Of a stretch of 16,051 nt of DNA, positions 5,824-13,580 are shown piece by piece. Within the stretch, counting starts at the first letter, position 1, and each line of letters starts with the position of its first letter. Source of the stretch: Deltaproteobacteria bacterium (GTDB lineage: Bacteria; DRYD01). The position numbers were made by a program, and so were the translations under genes. The notes beneath the pieces are model-generated. The model was not told the origin of the DNA. It made no database searches and saw only the letters and a program-made list of their open reading frames with translations. The stretch lies in NCBI GenBank assembly GCA_028276365.1, contig JAPYWL010000029.1, positions 1 through 16,051 on the forward strand. The letters are read 5' to 3'.

Positions 5824-6648
5824 ATGAGTTTTATTGAAATTAAAGATATAATTAATAAATTTTTGGGGGCTAAGGAAAATGGAAATAAAAGTAATAATCT
5901 GGAAAAAACAGATAAAATTCATGTAAAAATTAAAAGACAAGATAACATTGATAGCAAACCTTATTATCAAGAGTTTTTAATACCTTATAAAGAACATATG
6001 AATGTTATAATGTTATTAATGTATATAAGAGAGAATCCTGTGGATATAAATGGAGCTGAAGTTAAGCCAATAGCTTTTGAAGCTAGCTGTTTAGAAGAGG
6101 TTTGTGGTAGCTGCACTATGGTTATAAATGGCAAGCCTAGACAAGCATGCTCTACTCTGATTGAAAACTTAGAGCAGCCTATTGTTATTGAACCATTATC
6201 TAAGTTCAAAGTTATAAGAGATTTAATAGTAGATAGATCTAAAATGTTTGAGGGGTTAAAGAAAGTTAGAGCTTGGGTAGATATAGACGGTACATACGAT
6301 AAAGGCCCAGGACCCACTTATTCTCAAGAAATACAACAAATTAGATATGCTCTATCAAGATGTATGACCTGCGGTGCATGCTTAGAAGTTTGCCCTCAGT
6401 ATAATGACATAACCAATTTTGTAGGACCTTATGCTTTAGCTCAAGCTTATTTATTTAATCTACATCCAACAGGTAAAAATTTCGAAAAATATAGACTTAG
6501 TTATTTGATTTCTAAAGAAGGAATAGCTAATTGTGGGAATGCTCAATTATGTGTTCAAGTTTGCCCTAAATCTATACCTATTACTGATGCTATAGCTGAA
6601 CTTAATGGTAGTATAACTAAATATTTATTAACTTTAATATCAAAGTAA
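5824..6648 (+). CDS. sdhB: Succinate dehydrogenase/fumarate reductase iron-sulfur subunit
   Basis: 274 residues, the electron-transfer subunit that passes electrons between the flavoprotein SdhA and the membrane quinone site. All cluster ligands are present: Cys89, Cys94, Cys97 and Cys109 for [2Fe-2S]; Cys180, Cys183, Cys186 and Cys247 for [4Fe-4S]; Cys190, Cys237 and Cys243 for [3Fe-4S]. It resembles the Bacillus-type subunit (EEVCGSCTMVINGKPRQAC, IDGTYDKGPGP, CGNAQLCVQVCPKSIP). The conserved part begins at residue 31 (KIHVKIKRQDN), so there is an extra N-terminal stretch of about 30 residues with a short helix; the strong Shine-Dalgarno before the ATG supports this start. sdhA and sdhC, normally in the same operon, are absent; a small unknown gene follows 6 bases downstream. 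Confidence 0.95.
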   Translation: MSFIEIKDIINKFLGAKENGNKSNNLEKTDKIHVKIKRQDNIDSKPYYQEFLIPYKEHMNVIMLLMYIRENPVDINGAEVKPIAFEASCLEEVCGSCTMVINGKPRQACSTLIENLEQPIVIEPLSKFKVIRDLIVDRSKMFEGLKKVRAWVDIDGTYDKGPGPTYSQEIQQIRYALSRCMTCGACLEVCPQYNDITNFVGPYALAQAYLFNLHPTGKNFEKYRLSYLISKEGIANCGNAQLCVQVCPKSIPITDAIAELNGSITKYLLTLISK

Positions 6649-6654
6649 TAAAAT

Positions 6655-7011
6655 ATGGAAAAAAACTACTCAACTGATAATTTTGTATTGCTTATTCAGC
6701 AGCTTAAAGAACCTTTTGATAAACTAAATCCCGTAATGTCCCATGCAAATTTTTTTAATTTAATGAAAATAAATTTTGAATTATTAGCTGATCAAGTAGC
6801 AAGTAGATATTTAAGAGATAGGGCTGCTTATGGAGGACAATTACCTCCTGAATTAGAGCAACAATACTGTAAAATATTATTGGATTCCCTTAATGAAGGG
6901 AATTTAAAAGTTATGGATTATATTAAATGGCTAGATCAGGTTATTTTGACCTTAGAACAAGATATACCAATTTTACCTGATGAGCTTTTTATGTGGGAAC
7001 AATTTAGTTAA
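6655..7011 (+). CDS. Small soluble protein of unknown function encoded after sdhB
   Basis: 118 residues that I do not recognise. There is no signal peptide or membrane segment, and prediction by eye is mostly helical. Polar and aromatic residues are scattered as in a real folded protein, with a distinctive central part (RYLRDRAAYGG, then LPPELEQQY, residues 51-71). A single Cys at 72 makes metal binding unlikely. The ATG is 6 bases after the sdhB stop and has no Shine-Dalgarno, pointing to translational coupling and to shared expression with sdhB. A role in assembly or regulation of the Sdh/Frd complex is a guess from position only. It does not show the RGxxE motif expected of the flavinylation factor SdhE. 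Confidence 0.75.
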   Translation: MEKNYSTDNFVLLIQQLKEPFDKLNPVMSHANFFNLMKINFELLADQVASRYLRDRAAYGGQLPPELEQQYCKILLDSLNEGNLKVMDYIKWLDQVILTLEQDIPILPDELFMWEQFS

Positions 7012-7038
7012 AAATACAAAATACTTTATTAAAAAATT

Positions 7039-8709
7039 ATGAATCAAAGTTTTTTTTCCTTAAAAAAGTATTTAGAAAATTTATTTTTAGAGGTTTTAAA
7101 ATCCTTAGGTTTTAATAAAGATATTAAGTTTAGTATAGATAGGAGTCCTGTTAGCGAATTCCATTATGGTAGTAATATTTTACTAATTTTAAGGAAAAAT
7201 AATATAGATGATGATTTTATTAATAAATTTGTTAATAAGATTAGATTATGTTATTTTATTGAAAAGGTAGAGCAGATTAAAGGTTTTTTAAATATTAAGT
7301 TTTCTAAAGAGATTTTCAAATTTGTTTTAAATGATTTTATAACTAATGGACTATGGAGTAGTTATAAAATAAGTAATTCTAAGGTTTTAATTGAGTTTGT
7401 TAGTGCTAACCCAACTGGTCCATTAAATGCAGTAAACGGCAGAGCTGCTTCTTTTGGTTTAGTTTTATCTAATGTTCTAAAGTACTTTGGAAATTATGTT
7501 TTTAAGGAATATTATGTTAATGATGTTGGAGAACAAATAGAAAAGCTAATTGATAGTGTTATACAAAGAATAAGAGAAGTTAATAATTTAGATTTTAATA
7601 TTCCTGAGGATGGCTATAAAGGTGAATATTTAAAAGATTTTGCCATTTACTTAAGTACCAAATTTAATATCACTAAAGATAATGTAATAGATTTTGTAAA
7701 AAATAGGGAATTAATTTATAAAGAAACTATAGATTATTTTGTTCAATTGCATATTAATACTTTAAATAAGTTTGGTGTAATTTTTGATAATTTTTTTAAA
7801 CAAAGTAGTATCAAACAAGAAGATTTATTAAATTTAATAAAATATTTAGAAGAAAAGGGATTAATATACGAAGAAAATAATGCTATTTTATTTAGGAGTA
7901 CTTATTTTGGGGATGATAAAGATAGAGTTTTAAGAAAATCAGTAGGTAAAGTTGAATATACTTATTTTGCTTATGATATTGAGTATATAAGGAATAAATT
8001 TAGTAGAAATTTTAATAAGTTAATAACGATATTAGGACCTGATCATCATGGATATGTTAATCGTTTAAAAGCTGCTACCTCTGCTTTAAATCATAATCCT
8101 GATGATCACGAAATAATAGTTTTACAAATAGTTAATGTAGTTATGAAAGATAAGGCTTTAAGAATGTCTAAAAGAAAAGGGATTTTAGTACTACTAGATG
8201 AATTAATAGAAAATGTTAGCCCAGATATTTTAAGATTTTTCTTCTTATCAAGGTTAAAAGACTCTCCTTTAGAATTAGATATAGAGTTTATGAAAAAATT
8301 AACTTTCGATAATCCATTATATTATATTCAATATGTCTATGCAAGAATAAACGGAATTTTAAGAAATTTCTATAACACTGATGAAATAGATCTATTTAAA
8401 GAGATAACTAATTTAATGAATATACTGAAATATGAGTTAATAGATGATAAGGAATTGGAAATATTTATACAAGCAATAGAACTAAGAGATCATATATATT
8501 CTTCATTAAATGATCCTTATTACTTAGTTTTATGGGGTTCCAATTTTGCTAAAGCATTTCATCAGTTTTATAATTCTAATAAAATTTTATGTGAAGATGA
8601 GCTTGGCAAAGATAAACAGAATATAAGATTAGTTTTAATCCTATTTTTTAGATCTTTATTAGAATCATGGGCTTCGTTGTTAAATATTACTTTACCTAAA
8701 AAGATGTAA
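7039..8709 (+). CDS. argS: Arginyl-tRNA synthetase with a variant HIGH motif
   Basis: 556 residues, the usual bacterial length. It joins arginine to tRNA-Arg. Order of parts: N-terminal Add-1 tRNA-binding domain (about 1-110), class I Rossmann catalytic domain with FVSANPTGPL at 120-129, YYVNDVGEQIEKL (158-170), the family segment GPDHHGYVNRLKAA (333-346), RMSKRKG (375-381, the KMSKS equivalent), and a C-terminal helical DALR anticodon-binding domain with NPLYYIQYVYARI (425-437). The HIGH signature, which normally reads HxGH right after ANPTGPL, is NAVN (130-133), so both histidines are replaced. Everything else looks intact, so the gene is probably active and the essential copy. There is no clear Shine-Dalgarno before the ATG, 27 bases after the previous stop. 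Confidence 0.96.
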   Translation: MNQSFFSLKKYLENLFLEVLKSLGFNKDIKFSIDRSPVSEFHYGSNILLILRKNNIDDDFINKFVNKIRLCYFIEKVEQIKGFLNIKFSKEIFKFVLNDFITNGLWSSYKISNSKVLIEFVSANPTGPLNAVNGRAASFGLVLSNVLKYFGNYVFKEYYVNDVGEQIEKLIDSVIQRIREVNNLDFNIPEDGYKGEYLKDFAIYLSTKFNITKDNVIDFVKNRELIYKETIDYFVQLHINTLNKFGVIFDNFFKQSSIKQEDLLNLIKYLEEKGLIYEENNAILFRSTYFGDDKDRVLRKSVGKVEYTYFAYDIEYIRNKFSRNFNKLITILGPDHHGYVNRLKAATSALNHNPDDHEIIVLQIVNVVMKDKALRMSKRKGILVLLDELIENVSPDILRFFFLSRLKDSPLELDIEFMKKLTFDNPLYYIQYVYARINGILRNFYNTDEIDLFKEITNLMNILKYELIDDKELEIFIQAIELRDHIYSSLNDPYYLVLWGSNFAKAFHQFYNSNKILCEDELGKDKQNIRLVLILFFRSLLESWASLLNITLPKKM

Positions 8710-8718
8710 TTTTTTAGG
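8695..8718 (+). terminator. Possible terminator hairpin at the argS stop
   Basis: A perfect 8-base inverted repeat, CCTAAAAA (8695-8702) and TTTTTAGG (8711-8718), with an 8-base loop that contains the argS stop codon, followed by TTTTATT. The stem is AT-rich and weak, so it may only partly stop transcription before rpsR. Confidence 0.35.
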
Positions 8719-8801
8719 TTTTATTAGGAAGGATTTATTTTTTTAGATAAAGAATATTATATTAAATCTTATTAGAAGAATAAAGGAAAAAGGGGGTTAT
8801 T

Positions 8802-9014
8802 ATGGCTAAAAGAAAAAAATGTATCCTATGTAACAATAAAATAGATTATGTTGATTATAAAAATATAGATTTATTAAAGAATTTTATAAATGATAAATAT
8901 AAGATACAGGCAAAGAGAATAACAGGAACTTGTTCAAAACATCAAAGAAAAATATCTACTGCTATAAAACGTGCCAGAATAATGGCTTTAATCCCTTTTG
9001 TTCCTGAAGTTTGA
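8802..9014 (+). CDS. rpsR: Small ribosomal subunit protein bS18, zinc-binding form
   Basis: 70 residues matching bS18 throughout, with YVDYKNIDLLKNFI, RITGTCSKHQRK and the C-terminal IKRARIMALIPFV. bS18 binds next to bS6 on the 30S platform. Cys7, Cys10, Cys44 and His47 form the Cys-rich zinc site of the C+ type; many bacteria have lost it. The ATG follows a purine-rich aaagggggtt. The gene ends in TGA exactly at the family's end. It is alone, away from rpsF, and lies in a plus-strand run with argS and an unknown membrane-anchored protein. Confidence 0.97.
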   Translation: MAKRKKCILCNNKIDYVDYKNIDLLKNFINDKYKIQAKRITGTCSKHQRKISTAIKRARIMALIPFVPEV

Positions 9015-9043
9015 TATGTTTTATTTATATATGTTTTATTTAT
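9014..9043 (+). repeat. 15-base tandem repeat after rpsR
   Basis: The unit atatgttttatttat occurs twice in perfect tandem (9014-9028 and 9029-9043), starting at the last base of the rpsR stop codon. It fills most of the spacer before the next Shine-Dalgarno. No function is evident; replication slippage is the simplest origin. Confidence 0.75.
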
Positions 9044-9066
9044 ATATTTAAAGGAGTGAATTTTAA

Positions 9067-9873
9067 ATGTATAAAAGTGGTGCGATAGGTAGTTTTATTA
9101 TTTTTATTTTATCTATTTTCGTTTATTTTATTTCTTCTTTTCTACCGTTTAATCTCTATGACTTTTATTTTTATACTGACAATAAAGAGTTATTTAATAA
9201 ATTAAATTCTAAATATTCAGAATTAATAAAGTCTTATTCTAATAATAAATATGGTAAATATTTATATCTTAGTTATTCCCAAGATAAAGGTGCTATTATA
9301 GTAAAGGAAGATAAATCAAAAATAGTATTATCAGTATTTGAAAAAGATTATGATTTCTTAGTTAAAAAATTAGGAAGTGAATTAAAAAAGCAAGGTTATT
9401 CTTTTAACATTATTCAATTAAGTGATGGTAGTTATATGCTTTATCTTAACAAAATTTATCCTTCTATAAAACCTTTAGAAGATATATTTAAAATAACTGA
9501 TAGTATTAGGGATTATTTAAGTAAAGATGACGTCAAAGGATTAGCTAATTATCTTTCTAGATATATTGATTCTAAGTATGTTAAAGAAATAATAGATATT
9601 CAACAAAGAATGTTTTCAAAAGGATTTATTTTTTTCTTAGATCATTATAAACAATCATATAAAAGAGATATTTATACCATAAAGATCTTTAATATTCCCT
9701 ATATAACAGATGATCCTAAAATAATTGCTAATATAAATGAAATTTATACTAATGCTTTAAAAAATATAAAACCATTTTATTATAAATCTGAATTAAAAAT
9801 AAAAGTCTCTAATTTAAATGTTTTAGAAAAAAATAAAAAAACTAATAGTAAGGAAAATAATGAAAGAAAATAG
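9067..9873 (+). CDS. Membrane-anchored extracytoplasmic protein of unknown function
   Basis: 268 residues, not recognised. An N-terminal hydrophobic helix (about residues 5-27, with Lys3 before it) is an uncleaved anchor or signal. The remaining roughly 240 residues are hydrophilic and contain several beta-like stretches (YLYLSYSQDKGAIIV, SKIVLSVF, YSFNIIQLSDGSYMLYL) and a later helical part (about 140-195). The last 20 residues are a Lys/Asn/Glu-rich tail. A good Shine-Dalgarno (aaaggag) stands before the ATG. Position between rpsR and glmS suggests neither a ribosomal nor a sugar role with any strength. An envelope function is inferred only from the anchor. Confidence 0.8.
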   Translation: MYKSGAIGSFIIFILSIFVYFISSFLPFNLYDFYFYTDNKELFNKLNSKYSELIKSYSNNKYGKYLYLSYSQDKGAIIVKEDKSKIVLSVFEKDYDFLVKKLGSELKKQGYSFNIIQLSDGSYMLYLNKIYPSIKPLEDIFKITDSIRDYLSKDDVKGLANYLSRYIDSKYVKEIIDIQQRMFSKGFIFFLDHYKQSYKRDIYTIKIFNIPYITDDPKIIANINEIYTNALKNIKPFYYKSELKIKVSNLNVLEKNKKTNSKENNERK

Positions 9874-9931
9874 TAATAAGGGAAAAATAAAGAAAAAAGT
9901 AATAATAAAGGAAAGGTAATAAATAGGAATT

Positions 9932-11791
9932 ATGTGCGGTGTTGTTGGATATAAAGGTAAAGAGATAAAAATTATTGATATTATAAATAGTTTGAAGTTA
10001 TTAGAATATAGGGGCTATGATTCTGCAGGTATCGCTTTTAGTTATAATGGGAATTTAGTTATTCAAAAGAATGAAGGTAAAATTGATAAATTGTTAAGTA
10101 GTTTTAACGGTAAATATAAAGATATAAGTAGTAATATGATTATAGCTCATACTCGATGGGCTACTCATGGAATCCCTAATGATATTAATGCCCATCCTCA
10201 TTTAGATTGTAAAAAAAGAATTGCCGTTGTTCATAATGGTATTATTGAAAATTACAAAGAATTAAAACAAGAGTTAATCAATAAGGGACATGTTTTTGTT
10301 TCTGATACCGATAGTGAAATTTTATCTCATTTAATTGAAGATTTTTTTAATGATAATAAAGGGAATAATTTATTTGAAGTAATTTTAAATATCGTAGCTA
10401 AACTAAAGGGAGCATTTGCTTTTGTTGCTATTGATAATGAATTACAAGAATTGGTAGCTGTTAGATATGAAAGTCCATTAATTATTGGTATTTTTGATAA
10501 CAATAATTATATAATTTCATCAGATATACCTTCTATTCTTAGATTTACTAAAAAAATTATCCCCTTAGAAAATGGAGATATATTTTATGTTAATAAAAAC
10601 AATGAGTATAAGATATGGAATTTTTTAGTTAATAAAGAAGTTAAAAGAAATATAGAGTTTATATCTTGGGATATAAGTATTGCTGAGAAGTCTGGATATA
10701 AACATTTCATGTTAAAAGAAATTATGGAACAACCTAAAGTTATTAAGGATACTTTATTAGAACGTATTGATTTAAATTCGTATGTAGTTAATTTAGATGA
10801 TAAAGTTAAAAATTTAATTGATTTGGTAATAGATAAAATAGATAATGTGATGTATTTAGCTTGTGGGACTAGTTATCATGCAGGATTATTAGGTAAATAC
10901 TACACCTGGGAATTAACTAATTTTAATTCTGATGCTTTTTACGCTTCTGAATATAGGTATATAACAAAGAATATTAATTTAGAAAAGATTTTGTATATAA
11001 TAATAAGTCAATCAGGAGAGACAGCTGATACTCTATTTGTTTCTCGAGAACTAAAAAATTTGGGGGCTAATATTATTGGTATTCCCAACGTTATAGGTAG
11101 TAGTTTATATAGAGAATTTGTATCGTTTCCTACGAGAGCTGGTATTGAAATAGGAGTAGCTGCTACTAAGACTTTTACTGCCCAAGCCATTGCTATATTA
11201 TTACTTAATCTTTATATTAATTCAATTAAAGATGAAGATAATCCTATTTTAAAAAATCTCATTAAAAATTTAAATGAGTTTCATATAATTGTGGATAAAT
11301 TTTTAGAAGATTACATGAATATTCAGGAGTTAGCTATTAAATATAAAGATTATGAGAATTTTTTATATTTAGGTAGAAATTTAATGTATCCTATAGCACT
11401 AGAAGGAGCTTTAAAATTAAAAGAAATATCTTACATTCATGCAGAAGCTTATCCTTCAGGTGAAATGAAGCATGGACCAATTGCTTTAATAGATTCTAAG
11501 ATGCCTACTATGTATTTAGTTCCTTATAATGAGTTAATCTATAAAAATTTATCTAATATTCAAGAGATAAAAGCTAGGAAAGGTAAAATAATTGCTTTAG
11601 TTGATAATAAGTCCTTAGAAATTGTAAGAGATTATGTAGATGATGTAATAGTATTGCCTTATGTAGATAAATTTTTACAGCCTATTTTGTTTAATATTGC
11701 TTTACAATTATTTGCTTATTTTGTTGCTGATTTAAAAGGTTTAGATGTAGATCAACCCAGAAATCTTGCTAAAAGTGTTACTGTTGAATAA
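9932..11791 (+). CDS. glmS: Glutamine--fructose-6-phosphate aminotransferase (isomerizing)
   Basis: 619 residues, normal for GlmS, which makes glucosamine-6-phosphate from fructose-6-phosphate and glutamine, the first step to UDP-GlcNAc for peptidoglycan. The N-terminal glutaminase domain begins MCGVVGY, where Cys2 becomes the nucleophile after Met removal, and carries RGYDSAGIA, HTRWATHG (73-80) and HNGIIENY (101-108). Two SIS sugar isomerase domains follow, with CGTSYHAG (311-318) and SQSGETADT (359-367) in the first, EGALKLKEISYIHAEAYPSGE in the second, and the C-terminal PRNLAKSVTVE that closes the active site. The start is fixed by the need for Met-Cys; the Shine-Dalgarno is weak (taggaat). 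Only 58 bases separate it from the previous gene, too few for a glmS ribozyme. Confidence 0.97.
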   Translation: MCGVVGYKGKEIKIIDIINSLKLLEYRGYDSAGIAFSYNGNLVIQKNEGKIDKLLSSFNGKYKDISSNMIIAHTRWATHGIPNDINAHPHLDCKKRIAVVHNGIIENYKELKQELINKGHVFVSDTDSEILSHLIEDFFNDNKGNNLFEVILNIVAKLKGAFAFVAIDNELQELVAVRYESPLIIGIFDNNNYIISSDIPSILRFTKKIIPLENGDIFYVNKNNEYKIWNFLVNKEVKRNIEFISWDISIAEKSGYKHFMLKEIMEQPKVIKDTLLERIDLNSYVVNLDDKVKNLIDLVIDKIDNVMYLACGTSYHAGLLGKYYTWELTNFNSDAFYASEYRYITKNINLEKILYIIISQSGETADTLFVSRELKNLGANIIGIPNVIGSSLYREFVSFPTRAGIEIGVAATKTFTAQAIAILLLNLYINSIKDEDNPILKNLIKNLNEFHIIVDKFLEDYMNIQELAIKYKDYENFLYLGRNLMYPIALEGALKLKEISYIHAEAYPSGEMKHGPIALIDSKMPTMYLVPYNELIYKNLSNIQEIKARKGKIIALVDNKSLEIVRDYVDDVIVLPYVDKFLQPILFNIALQLFAYFVADLKGLDVDQPRNLAKSVTVE

Positions 11792-11844
11792 CAAATATTT
11801 TATATTTTTATTTATTTTTTTTATTACTTTAGAGGGAGGTAAAT

Positions 11845-12366
11845 ATGGAAAAAATACAAGAATTTTTAGATGAATACAGTAGATTTAAAAGATATTCTAC
11901 ACCCTTTAGTATAGTAGTTTTTAAATTAGTTTTTGAAAACAAAAATGAAGAAATCAATTATTTTAATACTATCTTATTTAATTTACGAATATTTTTTGAA
12001 AAAAATAAAAGGAAATTAGATATATTAGATAGATATAAATCTTTGATTATTATAGCTCTAAGAGAAACTCCTTTTGAAAAGATCAAAGGTTTTTTAGATA
12101 GGTTTTATAATTTGTTAGATTCTTATTTAAAAGATTATATACTTGAGCAAACAACTCAAAAAAATATCCCAAAAGACAAAATAAAAATAATTAGTATTAA
12201 ATTGAATATTTACTTATTAGTTTTTGATAAAATTTTGGATAATGTTATCTTTCTTAATGATTTTAACGAACAGATACTAATATCTCATTTAGAGGAAATA
12301 AATAGTTTAGAGGAAAGAATTTTTGAGATCTGGAAAGTAGATTTTCCCATAATTGAAAAAGATTAA
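11845..12366 (+). CDS. Degenerate GGDEF-like domain protein, probably non-catalytic
   Basis: 173 residues. The first 95 fit the pattern of a diguanylate cyclase (GGDEF) fold: an opening helix DEYSRFKRYSTPFSIVVFKL, a second helix, then LDILDRYKSLIIIALRETPFEK, where typical enzymes have D-x-x-x-RYGGDEF-x-x-x-L-x-x-T. The GGDEF signature itself is replaced by KSLI at 65-68 with one residue lost, and the metal-binding Asp after the first strand is missing, so no c-di-GMP synthesis is expected. The C-terminal 75 residues are helical and unassigned. A strong Shine-Dalgarno (gagggagg) precedes the ATG. Such degenerate domains can act as nucleotide receptors or scaffolds. The fold call is by eye and moderately sure. 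Confidence 0.6.
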   Translation: MEKIQEFLDEYSRFKRYSTPFSIVVFKLVFENKNEEINYFNTILFNLRIFFEKNKRKLDILDRYKSLIIIALRETPFEKIKGFLDRFYNLLDSYLKDYILEQTTQKNIPKDKIKIISIKLNIYLLVFDKILDNVIFLNDFNEQILISHLEEINSLEERIFEIWKVDFPIIEKD

Positions 12367-12419
12367 TAAAGAATATAATTAAATAAATTAAATAAAGTTA
12401 ATAATTAGGGAGGTTTTTT

Positions 12420-13562
12420 ATGAGTCAAAATGAAATAGGAATAATCGATTTAGCTTTATTAGATGATAAAAAAATTAAAGAAGAGCTGCTTGAATTAGTT
12501 TTTAATTTAATTAGATTTAAAACTATAGCTTCTAATGAAGATGAATTAAAAAAGATTATTGATTTTACTGAAAACTATTTAAAAGATAATAAATTATTAA
12601 AAATAGAAAAGTTTAAAGTTAATAATAAATACAATTTGATAGCAAAAATTAATGATGAAGTAAAAGTTTATTTTGTAGTTCATTTGGATGTAGTTGATGC
12701 TAAAGAGGAACAATTTAATCCTTATTTAGATGGGGATAAAATAGTAGGTAGAGGAGCTTTAGATATGAAAGGACCCGCTGCTACTGTTTTATATCTATTT
12801 AGAAATCTTAATAAGTTTATTCCTATCGGTTTAATAGCTACTACTGATGAAGAAGTAGGTAGTTTAAATGGGGTTAAATATATAACTGAGAATATGGATA
12901 TAAAAGCAGATGTTGTAGTTATACCTGATGGAGGAGAAGATTTTAATATAATAACTAAAGGTAAGGGAGCTTTTCATTTTAGAGTTAAGTCTTATGGGAA
13001 ATCTGCTCACGGAAGTACTACATGGTTAGGTGTTAATGCTGTTGATAAGTTATTAGAATTTTATAAAGAATTGAAAAATATTATTTTAGAATATAAGGAT
13101 GATAATGAAAATATTGAGAATAATTGGTATAATACATTAAATTTAGGTAAAATTGAGGGTGGAGTTAAAGTTAATGTAGTACCTGATTATGCATATGCTG
13201 AATTTGATATTAGATTTACAGAAAAGTATAGCTTAGATAATATTTATAATGTAGTTGATTATTTAACTAAAAAACATAATTTAGAATTAGAAGTATTATC
13301 TACTGGTAGTCCTGTTAGTATTGATTTAAATAATAAGTATTTACAAAAGTTTATACAAAGTTATAAAGAGATACTGAGCGAACCTAAATTCTCAGTAGAA
13401 CATGGAGCTACAGATGGTAGATTTTTTGCTGCTAAGAATATCCCTGTTATTACTATTTATCCTCAAGGTCAAGGATTACATTCTGATTACGAATGGGTTA
13501 GCTTATCTTCTTTAGTAACTCTTTTTAAGTTATTTTATAATTTTATTTTAAAAATAACATAA
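12420..13562 (+). CDS. M20 family metallopeptidase (ArgE/DapE/CPG2-like)
   Basis: 380 residues, the usual length for M20 zinc hydrolases, which release amino acids or acyl groups from peptides and N-acylated amino acids. Metal and catalytic residues can be placed: His88 and Asp90 (VVHLDVVDA), bridging Asp115 (GRGALDMKG), Glu144 as base and Glu145 as ligand (TTDEEVGS), Asp170 (IPDGGE) and His354 (GLHSDYEW). The inserted dimerisation lid domain begins near KGKGAFHFRVKSYGKSAHGS, with His197. The set is complete, so activity is likely, but exact substrate (dipeptide, succinyl-diaminopimelate or acetyl-ornithine type) cannot be decided. A strong Shine-Dalgarno (agggagg) stands before the ATG. The LCP gene follows after 18 bases. 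Confidence 0.9.
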   Translation: MSQNEIGIIDLALLDDKKIKEELLELVFNLIRFKTIASNEDELKKIIDFTENYLKDNKLLKIEKFKVNNKYNLIAKINDEVKVYFVVHLDVVDAKEEQFNPYLDGDKIVGRGALDMKGPAATVLYLFRNLNKFIPIGLIATTDEEVGSLNGVKYITENMDIKADVVVIPDGGEDFNIITKGKGAFHFRVKSYGKSAHGSTTWLGVNAVDKLLEFYKELKNIILEYKDDNENIENNWYNTLNLGKIEGGVKVNVVPDYAYAEFDIRFTEKYSLDNIYNVVDYLTKKHNLELEVLSTGSPVSIDLNNKYLQKFIQSYKEILSEPKFSVEHGATDGRFFAAKNIPVITIYPQGQGLHSDYEWVSLSSLVTLFKLFYNFILKIT

Positions 13563-13580
13563 AAATAGACATAGAATAGT

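Noticed and set aside
5985-6317. Minus-strand open frame of 110 codons opposite sdhB
   Set aside because: Covers the conserved cysteine region of sdhB in antisense; no start signal or recognisable protein.
9012-9014. TGA read as an amino acid, suggested by very low G+C
   Set aside because: rpsR ends at this TGA where bS18 proteins end, the LCP gene also ends in TGA, and Trp is encoded by TGG.
9014-9043. CRISPR-like or iteron array
   Set aside because: Just two adjacent 15-base units with no spacers; simple slippage repeat.
9874-9931. glmS ribozyme or riboswitch upstream of glmS
   Set aside because: Only 58 purine-rich bases are available, far too short for the ribozyme.
11008-11190. Minus-strand open frame of 60 codons opposite glmS
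   Set aside because: Antisense of the SIS domain; no support.
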